This document shows, piece by piece, positions 1-7,512 of a stretch of 12,800 bases of DNA (position 1 is the stretch's first letter; each line of letters starts with the position of its first letter). Origin of the DNA: Willaertia magna (taxonomy: Eukaryota; Heterolobosea; Eutetramitea; Acrasida; Naegleriidae). The notes under the pieces are model-generated. The model was not told the origin of the DNA and ran no database searches. It saw nothing but the letters and a program-made list of their open reading frames with translations. The stretch covers positions 1-12,800 of the forward strand of contig CADWAF010003476.1 of the NCBI GenBank assembly GCA_902984215.1. The letters run 5' to 3'. A program made the translations under genes and the position numbers.

Positions 1-2
1 AA

Positions 3-374
3 ACTGTATATGATTTTAAGTACAGTCACTATGGAACTGCTAAGCAATTAGTAATTGATAAATCATTTGAAAATAATATCTTTGATAATTTTATGCAATT
101 ATATAATAACTTTAAAATTCTAATAGATAAATTAGGTAGACCTGTTAAATGGTGTAATAGTCCTCTAACTAAAGATATTAAATACAAAAAGTTGTATAAC
201 AGGTATAAAAACCTAATAAAAGAATATAGATGCAATAGATTTTGCAACAATTGGAAATCATTTAATTTATGACAATCACTATCAATTACAAGTGCTGTTA
301 ACAATTGCAAAAAAGAAATTAAATTAACTCTACAACACTGCTTACAGAAAGAAAATATGCCTTTATTAGTAAAG
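3..374 (+). pseudogene. LINE endonuclease-RT linker fragment
   Basis: Reading from base 3, the translation (TVYDFKYSHYGTAKQL...) stays open to a TGA near 270 and then continues as KKEIKLTLQHCL. The charged, tyrosine- and lysine-rich helices, with KKLYNRYKNLIKEYR and a following K-x-EI segment, are typical of the linker between the apurinic endonuclease and the RT of LINE ORF2. Somewhere between about 330 and 374 the sense frame moves by one base: the second frame reads ERKYAFISKVNNLQTKS and leads into the next fragment. The endonuclease domain itself would lie upstream of the window. The assignment rests on position and general character, since no catalytic motif is present here. Confidence 0.6.
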
Positions 375-886
375 TGAATAACCTACAAACTAAGTCAGTG
401 TACAATTATTTATTTCATAAGATTAATAATAATCAATCTATTGAAGATATTAGTGAAGGCAGTTCAGAAGAGAAAATAGTAACTTATTTTAGCAATATGT
501 TTAACACATTTTTTGGAGATACTACTATGAATTTGAATAATATAACTAATAAATTTCCAGTTGACTAAAAAATTCAAACAGTTACAGGTGAAGAAGTTAA
601 ATGGTATGTAATGAAATTAAAGAATTTAATGTAAGATTAAGATAATATTCCAGTAATTTTGTTAAAAAATTTAAACAAGGTTACATATAATTTGTTAGCT
701 AAATTTTTTAATGAATGGATAAATGGAATGTCTTTATTTTTAGATTGTAAAATAGGTCTACTCTTATTATTATTTAAAGTGGCAATACTTAAAGAGTTTA
801 AAGACTTTAGACCTATAGTAGTTCTTTTTACAATTTATCGTCTTTATTCTACTATTGTTAACAATCAGTTAATGGATGTTACAAGA
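341..886 (+). pseudogene. LINE reverse transcriptase N-terminal part (fingers), broken
   Basis: This frame reads SKVNNLQTKSVYNYLFHKIN, then EEVKWYVMKLKN, DNIPVILLKN and KEFKDFRPIVVLFTIYRLYSTIVNNQLM. These match the usual order of LINE RT blocks before the QxGFR motif: an E-V...LKN...G-x-D-x-I-P block, followed by a F-R-P-I...I-Y-K-L block. Stops interrupt it at 566 (TAA), 632 (TAA) and 638 (TAA). The last two fall where families usually have the small residues around the G-x-D motif, and the glycine itself is replaced by Asp. The frame is lost between about 860 and 889, where the next fragment takes over. Confidence 0.8.
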
Positions 887-888
887 TA

Positions 889-1930
889 ATGTATGACTAT
901 TAAAGAGGATTTCGTAGAAAGGCATCTACTTTGGATCATTTAATGGTAATGAAAACAATAGTAGAAAAGTAGCTCAACAATAACAAAGGAGTATTTGTTA
1001 CTACCTTAGATATTAAGAACGCTTATGGTTCTGTTCTCCATAATAAATTTGAGGATATTTTTAACCATATTAATGTTCAGGAATCATTTGTGAATGCTAT
1101 TATTAATATGATTTTAGGACAAAATATAGCAATTCTTTTTAAAGGTAAATTATCTAAATATTTTAATGTTGGGTTGAGAGTACCACAAGGGGATCCCTTT
1201 AGCCCCTTGTTATTTAACATTTACTTTAATAACCTTACTAACAATTTAGAGAATTTCAGAGAGGTTACAATTTGTAGCATTAAAGTTGTTCTGCTAAAAT
1301 ATGCAGATGATATAATAGTTATTTGTGAACGTTATCAAAATATGAATAAGATATTAGAGAATTTGTATAATTTGGCTTTACAACTAGGAATGCATTTTGC
1401 ACCAAACAAATATGTGACTTGGAATAGAACTCCATCTAACTATAAGTCTAAAGCAAGAATTTACATTAACAAGCAGATTATAGTCAATAACAAGTCAGTA
1501 AACTATTTAGGTGCAGAATTAAACACAGTAAAAGGTTGGTTTGGAGGTGGTAAAAAGGTGTTAAGTAAACTTAGCAAGTCTATTGTGTTAACTAATGCTA
1601 GGTACGTGTTTCTTCATCAATTTACTATTATTACTATGTCAAAACTTATATCTCTGCCAAGATATCTCTGTGCTATTAATGGAATAGATTTAAAATCCTT
1701 ACACAAAATGGATTCTAAAGTTGCAGCTTAGGTCAGAGTTAAGTTAGGTCTAGACTATAAACTCTCTAAAGCAGTGCTATATAATGATTGGGAAATTGGT
1801 GGATTAGGTTTAACTGCCCTATCAAATCTTAGGAAAATTGAATCAATAGCATTAGCCTTACGATTTTTTAATAATTCATCATACATCACTAAAGAAGTTG
1901 CTAGAAGAGCTTAGATTAGTGATTATTATA
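889..1930 (+). pseudogene. LINE reverse transcriptase catalytic core (palm and thumb), broken by stops
   Basis: In this frame the translation reads Y-stop-RGFRRKASTLDHLMVM (QxGFR block), TTLDIKNAYGSV (first catalytic Asp block, LDIKNAY), VPQGDPFSPLLFNIYFNNL, KYADDIIVI (catalytic YADD), GMHFAPNKYV, NYLGAEL and, after a stop, YNDWEIGGLGLTAL. Catalytic aspartates are therefore intact although the frame has TAA at 901, TAG near 970, TAG at 1729 and TAG at 1912. The longest uninterrupted stretch runs from about 973 to 1731. This is the best preserved part of the element and the clearest evidence for its identity. It cannot make a full RT under the standard code. Confidence 0.9.
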
Positions 1931-2858
1931 TAGCATTGATCCAAGTTTTCCTAGATGGTTTATGGTTTTCTTTTTCTTCAATTTTTTTAATATAAACAGT
2001 CACACATTCTCCACTTTCTTATTATTTTTGAACCACATAAACTCTGTATCTATGTTCGAGTTGCAATCTAAACTATTCCTTAGATTGTCCTTAGGACATA
2101 AATTATAGATTCTCGTAGTAGTTTTTACTAAATTCCAATATCCATCTTTTGATATTGACAATGGATGGTGGAAGGGTTTTTTAATATTATGGAACAATTA
2201 TAAGTTTTCGTACTATAAACAAAGACTTGCTTTCGCTCACATACACAGAGCTCAGATTCTAAGAGATTTTGGTAAGAAATATTGGAATTGTTTAACATGT
2301 AACAAAGCTGCTGACTGGAATCATATGTTTTATAATTGTCTAAAGTGTCAACCTGAAAAAGCATTATTATATAAAGAATGGGATGATTCACTCCCTTTCA
2401 AATTAAGATTCACCCTCCACAATAATGAAGATGAAACGTTGCTCCATCCAGTTGCTGCAACTTCGTCGCATCAACTAGATATCGCACCCTTAACAGATAC
2501 AATGCTCGGTCCAGTTATTACTCCTTCGGAGCAACAACTAGACCTCGCCTCAGGCGTTTATAAATATTTTAACATATTTAATATTAATGGTATAATATTT
2601 ACAAAAGACATTCCCAATAACTTAGACCTCGACCAATTTACAGAAGACATATACATCCCCTTTTACAATTATGTGGAAAGATGCTACAAAAATGCAGATT
2701 GGAATAACAAAGCCAAGAAGAGAAAATGTAAAAAGAGCCAATCGTATATTCCAAAACCGACAAAACACAATACAGAATGGAATAAACTTAACCCTAGCAA
2801 TGATTTATCAAATACCGATTCACCATTACAAAGCAGTGTCACAACTACTCAACAGTAA
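1923..2858 (+). pseudogene. LINE ORF2 C-terminal domain with zinc knuckle
   Basis: After another frame change the sense frame continues through one TAG at 2106 and is then open for 750 nt to TAA at 2856-2858. It includes AFAHIHRAQILRDFG, then CLTCNKAADWNHMFYNC, a C-x2-C-x7-H-x4-C zinc knuckle like those at the C-terminus of LINE RTs (zf-RVT-like). Downstream lie a 21-residue imperfect duplication and a basic segment rich in Lys (KAKKRKCKKSQ), then a Ser/Thr/Asn-rich tail. The basic segment suits nucleic-acid binding. A start at the ATG of 2325 would cut the knuckle in half, so this is a fragment of the longer ORF and not an independent gene. Confidence 0.75.
2441..2552 (+). repeat. Imperfect tandem duplication, 63-nt period, in the LINE C-terminal domain
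   Basis: The segment starting GCTCCATCCAGTT at 2441 recurs 63 nt later as GCTCGGTCCAGTT at 2504. At protein level LLHPVAATSSHQLDIA is followed by MLGPVITPSEQQLDLA, with L, P, V, S, Q, L, D and A kept. The period is exactly 21 codons, so the duplication arose while the frame was coding, or by chance preserved it. This patch is also visibly less AT-rich than the sequence around it. Confidence 0.65.
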
Positions 2859-2868
2859 TTGCAAACTG

Positions 2869-2893
2869 TCCAAAAACACTTCGTGTTTTTGGA
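2869..2893 (+). other. Perfect 11-bp hairpin at the LINE 3' end
   Basis: TCCAAAAACAC and GTGTTTTTGGA pair perfectly around a TTC loop, 5 nt before an AATAAA and about 40 nt before the A-tail. Several LINE families have a 3' stem-loop that their own RT recognises to start target-primed reverse transcription. The place and perfection of this stem in an otherwise eroded copy fit that role, which is inferred. Confidence 0.6.
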
Positions 2894-2897
2894 TTAC

Positions 2898-2945
2898 AAT
2901 AAAAACCAACCCCTTATTTTTTCCCTCCAAAATTTAAAAAAAAAA
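2898..2945 (+). promoter_or_regulatory. Polyadenylation signal and A-tail of the LINE
   Basis: AATAAA begins at 2898 and a run of ten A follows at 2936-2945, after which the sequence changes to CGAAAATTTTTT. The spacing is right for a polyadenylated RNA copied into DNA, so 2945 is taken as the 3' junction of the element. Host DNA before the next start codon is also A-rich, so the exact junction is uncertain by several bases. Confidence 0.6.
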
Positions 2946-2964
2946 CGAAAATTTTTTAAAAAAA

Positions 2965-3948
2965 ATGAATTTAAATGAAAAATTACAAATTATTAACGAT
3001 TGGCTTCAACATGAAGTATTGAACGGAAAGATAGAAGATATACCAATGTTTGAAAAGAATGAAAATACAATTAATATTTTATATCAAATAGCCATTCATA
3101 ATAAAAAACAAACTCAAATAGCTCAATTAATTATTCAAGACCAACAAGAAAAAATTTTAGAATATCAAAATAAAAGTAAATTAATAGAACAAATTTTAAA
3201 ACAATCTAAAGTTTATTATAAATTAAATAATAATAAATCTAACAGTATAAATATTACAAATAATAATAATCAATATTTACAACAACAACAGTCAACTTAT
3301 TTGCCAATAAAAAATAATTTTCATGTCAGAACATTATCTGAATTAGCAGCTATTTTAAAATTAAAAGAAAGTTATTATCCAACTACATTTATGAATGCAT
3401 TATATGATTTATCAAATGAAATTGAAAAACTTTCAAATGAAACAAGAAATGTTAAAAAGGAAATTACTTTACTTTCTAATAAAATTTTATTTTTAATGAA
3501 AAAACAAGAATTTTTAAATGAAATTTTAATTCAATTTGAACAAGAAGTTAAAAAGAATAATAATGAAAATATTTTAATTAATAGAAATAATACAATTGAA
3601 TATTTAAGAAAGAAAGGAAAAGAATATGAAATGGAAATTATTGAATTAAAAAGGGAATTAAATGAATCTTTGTCACTCATTTCAAATTGTAATAATAATT
3701 TAAATGATAATAATTTAGATAATGAAATGACATTTCAAAAGATTTGTCATCAAAGTTTATTAACATTATATCAATCTATTTTAAAATTACAAGAAGAATT
3801 AGAACCAAAATTACAAGAATTACAAAAATATTATCAATTACCACCTGATATTAATCTTGTAAAAATAAAATTAAATGAAGAAAAATTAAATTTACAACAA
3901 TTAGAAGAAATATTTCATCATAATGTTAAACATATTTGGTTTGATTAA
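2965..3948 (+). CDS. HAUS1: HAUS1/AUG1-like augmin complex subunit
   Basis: This predicted 327-residue protein is almost entirely helical and coiled-coil. Augmin binds spindle microtubules and recruits gamma-tubulin to nucleate branches from them; HAUS1 is one of its eight subunits. Residues 8-80 (WLQHEVL...F-x-x-N-x-x-T-x-x-I-L-x-x-I...EYQNKSKLIEQIL) and 262-318 (HQSLLTLYQSILKLQ..., LPPDINLVKIKLNEEKLNLQQLEEI) follow the layout of human and plant HAUS1. The LPPD-x-x-L-x-x-x-K-I block (from 292) before the last helix is especially typical. It is somewhat longer than human HAUS1, partly because of an Asn/Gln-rich insert at 87-110. There is no intron. The start is the first ATG after an A-run. 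The stop TAA is followed 5 nt later by AATAAA (3954). The immediate upstream neighbour is a LINE tail, so its promoter is unusual. Identification is from recalled family pattern, not a search. Confidence 0.78.
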   Translation: MNLNEKLQIINDWLQHEVLNGKIEDIPMFEKNENTINILYQIAIHNKKQTQIAQLIIQDQQEKILEYQNKSKLIEQILKQSKVYYKLNNNKSNSINITNNNNQYLQQQQSTYLPIKNNFHVRTLSELAAILKLKESYYPTTFMNALYDLSNEIEKLSNETRNVKKEITLLSNKILFLMKKQEFLNEILIQFEQEVKKNNNENILINRNNTIEYLRKKGKEYEMEIIELKRELNESLSLISNCNNNLNDNNLDNEMTFQKICHQSLLTLYQSILKLQEELEPKLQELQKYYQLPPDINLVKIKLNEEKLNLQQLEEIFHHNVKHIWFD

Positions 3949-4196
3949 ATTTAAATAAATACTAAAAAATACGAAATGAATAGACTCTGCAAAAAGGATT
4001 TTAAATGTTGGAATAAGTATTAAAGTTAACATTATGTTTGCAACAAAATATTAATATAACTGTTGTACTTATATTATAACGTAACGTAACATAACGTAGC
4101 GATCATTGAAAGAAAAAGTTGTAGATAGAATTCCTAAGATTCCTTTGGATTTCATATCGCCTTATTTATACATACTATCATCAAAATAAAAAAAAA
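3949..4196. other. Intergenic region between the HAUS1 and TSNAXIP1-like genes
   Basis: These 248 bases hold the HAUS1 polyadenylation signal (3954), a short run of five [AG]TA[AG]C units at 4076-4100, and an A-rich leader ending in nine or more A directly before the next ATG. I see no conserved coding frame or RNA gene. Confidence 0.6.
4076..4100. repeat. Short tandem 5-mer (GTAAC)5, imperfect
   Basis: ATAAC GTAAC GTAAC ATAAC GTAGC are five consecutive units of five bases. They generate three ACGT cores (ACGTA) spaced 5 and 10 nt apart, about 100 bp before the next start codon. It may be a simple repeat or a cluster of binding sites; the sequence alone does not say. Confidence 0.6.
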
Positions 4197-6435
4197 ATGT
4201 CTTTTGAGGTAAATTATGCTGCTGTTGATGAACAAACAACAAATACGAATAATAATCATGCGAATGCGAATTATAGCAGTAATAATAATAATAATAATAA
4301 TAGTAACAGTACAATCCTACCATCCTCTTCCTTTTTAAATAAACCTCCAAAGTTAGATCTTATTAAGCGAGAAAAGGAAGCCTTTCGTAAATTATTATTA
4401 AATGAAAGTAATACAACTATTCATTATTCTCAGCATAATAACAGTAATCCTACTAGCCTTACCAATCCCTTACGTTGGATTAATGATATTTCTTCATCTC
4501 CATTAACAACAACAACAATAACGAACCCTTCCAATTTAAGGGTAGTTAATCATAATCATAACAAAACAACTATGAAACAACGTTCACAATCAAATCTTTC
4601 TAATTATAATAATTACTCTAATGAACAATATGCCTATTCAAGTCCCAAGCCTAGCCCCATAAAGAAGAATAGACCAAGAACAGCTCCAATAACGCAACAA
4701 CACCCTAATACCAGTAACAATAATAGCGATAATAATGGGGCTACTACTAGTACTAAAAAATTGAATAATAATACAAAACAAGAACGAATTATGAATATAA
4801 CAACGACGAAAGAAAAACGAAGAGCAAATTCTGCAAGATTAAGACCAAGTACATCTCAATCTTCTTTTCGATCTTCCTTTTCTAACAATAATAATAATTT
4901 ATTTTCAGCCTTAAATAATAATAAATCCTTAATGGATTATAAAAAGTTTTCAAAAGTAAATTTTAATCCAAATGAGTTTAATAATTGTAATACTAATAAT
5001 TGTGTAAATAATAATGTAAATAATAATAATTGGGGAGGAGGGATGAAGATGAAAGCGGTATCTGTAGATATAGAAGTAAGATTAAGAGAGAAATTAGAGT
5101 ATTTAGAAAGAATGGGAGTAACAGAAGATGTGACTGATGAATATTTAAGAAAACAATATAAAAAAGTGTACACTGATTGTTTTAATGAAATTATTGAAGT
5201 ATCTCCTTATGGTGAATTATTACAAGAAATTAAAGATGCTTATGAAAAGGATGCTTTAATAGCAGATAAAGATGAATATAAAAAAACATATGATGAAATG
5301 ACAATATTATATACAAAAGCACAAAGTGATGCTTTCATGTTAGAAAATATTATAAAAGAATTACAAGTTGAAAATTCAAATTTAAAGAGTGAATTGAGAA
5401 GATTAAAATCTGACAATCAAAAATTTAAAGTTGAATTGGAAAGATTAACGCAATTAAAAGTTGATATTGGATCGAAAGAGGCAGATGTAATGTTGGCTAA
5501 TCTTGTTAATAATAATAGTTATGATAATAATCAATCAAGTAATAGTCCAAATTCACAAGTGTTTAGTCCTAGATCACCAAGGTGGGGATTAAAATTAAGG
5601 GGAATTGTTACTCCTAGAGAAGAGGTATCATCTGCAAGAAAACGATTATACGCTCAAGAGTATGTAAATGCTTTTTTATTATTATTCTTTTTAATCTTTT
5701 TAATATTTATTTATTTATTGTAAATTTAACAATTTTTAAAAAAGCTTTTTTGATGAAGATGAAGAAATTAAAGAATTAAAAGAAAGAGATAAAATGTTTG
5801 AATTAGAAAGTGAATTGGCAAAAACAATTTTAAAACAAAAAGAAATTGCCAGAGAATTAGCCTTAATAAAACTCGATAGGGAAGCACAAGGAAAAGATAG
5901 TGATCCCAATAATAGCAATAATAATAATAATGGTGGTAATAAAGACAATAACAATACATTAACAGATAAGTCAATTATTGAAGATTTAGTAATTAAACAA
6001 AATTCAACAATGGATTTATTAGCTTTGGGTATTGTTAATAATAATGAAGGATTATTGACAACTACAACTACAGCGACGACTACGGGAAGAGGTACTGAAA
6101 CTATAAGGGAAAGACTTTTAAGAAGAGCTAGACAACAAGATCAATTAGAAATAGATGCATCCTTATTGTCAAATTCAATGGTTAAAAAGGTAAATCATGG
6201 TACTGCTGCAACAATTAGTGCAAATATAATAACTAGTTCTGTTGAACAGCAACAACAACAACAATATGGTATAATAGATATGGATAAATTAAGGTTGTCA
6301 ACAACAAATATTCAAAGTACAGAACCAATTAATTTAACATTTAGAAGTGATTGTTCATCATCAGATTCATTTGTTGCTGATATAGAGGATAGAACGTTTA
6401 TAGAGAGTGGTAGTCGTTCAAAGAAAATACGATAA
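4197..6435 (+). CDS. N-rich coiled-coil protein, TSNAXIP1 N-terminal-domain-like (two exons)
   Basis: Exons 4197-5659 and 5745-6435 join to 717 residues; the intron is GTATGT...AAAAAAG and the phase matches exactly (GA|C, giving YAQDFFDEDEE). Residues 1-289 are low-complexity Asn/Ser/Thr with basic patches. Residues 290-440 form a conserved-looking helical block (EKLEYLERMGV..., YKKVYTDCFNEIIEVSPYGELLQEIKDAYEKD) that resembles the N-terminal domain of translin-associated factor X-interacting protein 1: Y-x-x-V-[FY]-x-x-x-[IF]-x-E, then Y-x-x-L-L-x-x-I-K-x-x-Y. It continues into a coiled coil (370-425) with a second coil in exon 2 (about 490-535). The C-terminal third is again low complexity, with a Gln run. 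TSNAXIP1 relatives are found mainly in ciliated organisms and are linked to cilia or sperm flagella; a role here is inferred. The start is the first in-frame ATG, after an A-run. Family assignment is moderate. Confidence 0.6.
4281..4302 (+). repeat. (AAT)n microsatellite coding poly-Asn
   Basis: Seven consecutive AAT units encode an asparagine run in the N-terminal part of the TSNAXIP1-like protein. Similar AAT/AAC-biased tracts recur through the same gene (for example around 4890-4910, 5010-5030 and 5910-5930). Confidence 0.8.
5660..5744 (+). other. Intron of the TSNAXIP1-like gene (85 nt)
   Basis: The donor is AAGA|GTATGT and the acceptor TTTTTAAAAAAG|C. Removing it joins two coiled-coil reading frames in phase and removes a spurious hydrophobic tail. 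Inside is an unbroken T-rich, very low GC sequence, as in the other introns here. Confidence 0.8.
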
Positions 6436-6552
6436 TTTTTCTTTTTAAGGTAGTTCCGTAATTACTGGTATTAAATACCCTAAGGAAAATGTAAATTTTT
6501 ACAACATGGACAAGCAAGAATATTTTTTAAATTTTTAAATCACAACAAAAAT
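6436..6552. other. Convergent intergenic spacer
   Basis: This is the tail-to-tail gap between the TSNAXIP1-like gene (+) and the pseudo-GTPase gene (-). It contains short T and A runs and no clear canonical AATAAA for either gene; nothing else is recognisable. Confidence 0.5.
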
Positions 6553-7446
6553 TTATAACGTATCTTTCCCTCCACTACACAAAGAAGGAAAACAAGAAAA
6601 TGAATGATACCTTCGTGTTGTAGTTCCTCTTCTATTATTGTTATTATTCCGTGTATTATTATTCATTTGTTGTTGTTTTTGTAAATTATGAATAATTCTA
6701 GTTGACAAGTGAGTTAATGCCATTTTACATTCATCTTTATCTTCCACATCAATCTCTAAATAACCAATCATTTGTTTCTCTTTCCACGTATCTGTTATTT
6801 TAATTACAGAACAAGTATCTACAAGACTAGGTTTTAAACTATTATGACTATATGTACCTAAAGTTAAACAAGGTTTACAAAAATCATCTACATTAATATA
6901 TTTGTTAATAATTATATTTTTTAAATCATTCCAAGCATCATGATGTGTAATATTAAAACAAAATAAAAAACCATGACAATTTTTAGATTCATCTTTTAAA
7001 AAATCCATTAAATACCAATTATAAATTGAATAATAATTAAATGTACAAGTAACTTTTTCATTTGTATTTCTTAAAATAAAACTAACTTGTTTGTTATCAA
7101 TATACATTTTACCACCAACTGTTTTTAACATATTTTGTATTAAACATGTATCTAAATCACCAATACAAATAATATAAAATTCATAATGTTTTGTAATTTC
7201 TTCTTCTTCTTCTAGTGACGTTGGTGTCATGCTATTGTCATCATTAATTGTTGAACAACTACCATCTGAATTTTTTCTATAATTATTATTATTATAACTT
7301 AAATTATTTATTTGACTTCCACTATTCATTACTGCATTATTATTTATATTATTATTATTATTACTATTATTATTATTTATATTATTACTTGATTGATAAT
7401 GATTATTAATAACAACACTTATTGGTGGATAAGAAATAATAATCAT
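6553..7446 (-). CDS. Ras-superfamily pseudo-GTPase with Asn-rich N-terminal extension
   Basis: 297 residues. Residues 1-85 are low complexity (Asn/Ser, then an acidic EEEEE patch). Residues 88-255 follow the Ras fold strand by strand: YEFYIICIGDLDTCLIQNML takes the place of beta-1 and the P-loop, GFLFCFNITHHDAWNDLKN matches the Ras segment after switch II (GFLCVF-type strand, then S-F-E-D-I-type helix), CLTLGTYSHNSL matches the strand leading into NKxD, and YLEIDVEDKDECKMALTHLSTRI matches the E-T-S-A-K strand and final helix. None of the nucleotide-binding motifs is kept: there is no GxxxxGK[ST], no DxxG, no NKxD and no SAK. The C-terminus has two cysteines (SCFPSLC) but no CAAX box. The function is probably scaffold-like or regulatory. 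The start could be the ATG at 7446, 7329 or 7230, since the N-terminus is unconserved. It is divergent from the cyclase gene. Confidence 0.7.
   Translation of the reverse strand: MIIISYPPISVVINNHYQSSNNINNNNSNNNNNINNNAVMNSGSQINNLSYNNNNYRKNSDGSCSTINDDNSMTPTSLEEEEEITKHYEFYIICIGDLDTCLIQNMLKTVGGKMYIDNKQVSFILRNTNEKVTCTFNYYSIYNWYLMDFLKDESKNCHGFLFCFNITHHDAWNDLKNIIINKYINVDDFCKPCLTLGTYSHNSLKPSLVDTCSVIKITDTWKEKQMIGYLEIDVEDKDECKMALTHLSTRIIHNLQKQQQMNNNTRNNNNNRRGTTTRRYHSFSCFPSLCSGGKDTL
7295..7390 (-). repeat. AAT/AAC-rich low-complexity tract (poly-Asn on the minus strand)
   Basis: Runs of ATT units on the plus strand, read as AAT on the minus strand, encode the NNINNNNSNNNNNINNN stretch at the N-terminus of the pseudo-GTPase. 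The tract lies within 130 bp of the shared start region with the cyclase gene. Confidence 0.8.
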
Positions 7447-7512
7447 TTAAAAAGTATAAATTCATTGAATACCTTAAATTATTCTTACGTTTCAGGAAAG
7501 AAGGATAAAACG
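7447..7512. promoter_or_regulatory. Compact divergent start region of the pseudo-GTPase and cyclase genes
   Basis: Only 66 bp separate the two start codons if both outermost plausible ATGs are used. The stretch contains a TATAAA-like AAGTATAAATT at 7452-7462 and TTCTTACGTTTCAG|G at 7482-7496, which looks like a 3' splice site and would allow a small intron in the cyclase 5' leader. Shared promoter function is inferred. Confidence 0.45.

Larger units (their letters stand above)
1..2945 (+). mobile_element. Degenerate non-LTR (LINE-type) retrotransposon, 5'-truncated by the window edge
   Basis: All the pieces of a LINE second ORF appear in order on the plus strand, spread over several frames: the endonuclease-RT linker, RT fingers (DNIP, FRPI, GFRRK), the catalytic palm (VPQGD and YADD), the thumb with a GGLGL motif, a C-terminal zinc knuckle of the form C-x2-C-x7-H-x4-C, and a 3' untranslated end. 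That end has a perfect hairpin, an AATAAA at 2898 and a run of ten A from 2936, which I take as the element's tail. The reading frame is broken by a TGA near 270, by TAA/TAG at 566, 632, 638, 901, about 970, 1729, 1912 and 2106, and by frame changes near 330-374, 860-890 and 1923-1990. This copy is therefore dead. No target-site duplication can be checked because the 5' end lies outside the window. The clade (L1, R1 or another) is not resolved. Confidence 0.9.

Noticed and set aside
2325..2858. An independent gene starting at ATG 2325
   Set aside because: The same frame is open well upstream and includes the first two cysteines of the zinc knuckle, so this is the C-terminus of the LINE protein.
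5660..5723. Hydrophobic C-terminal tail (NAFLLLFFLIFLIFIYLL) at the end of the first exon of the TSNAXIP1-like gene, looking like a membrane anchor
   Set aside because: It is read-through into a T-rich intron. A GTATGT donor just before it and a phase-matched acceptor at 5744 join two coiled-coil exons.
7393..7512. Upstream start for the cyclase at ATG 7393
   Set aside because: The added 40 residues are Asn-rich, lie antisense over the pseudo-GTPase coding sequence and contain a probable splice acceptor; ATG 7513 leads directly into a basic segment and TM1.
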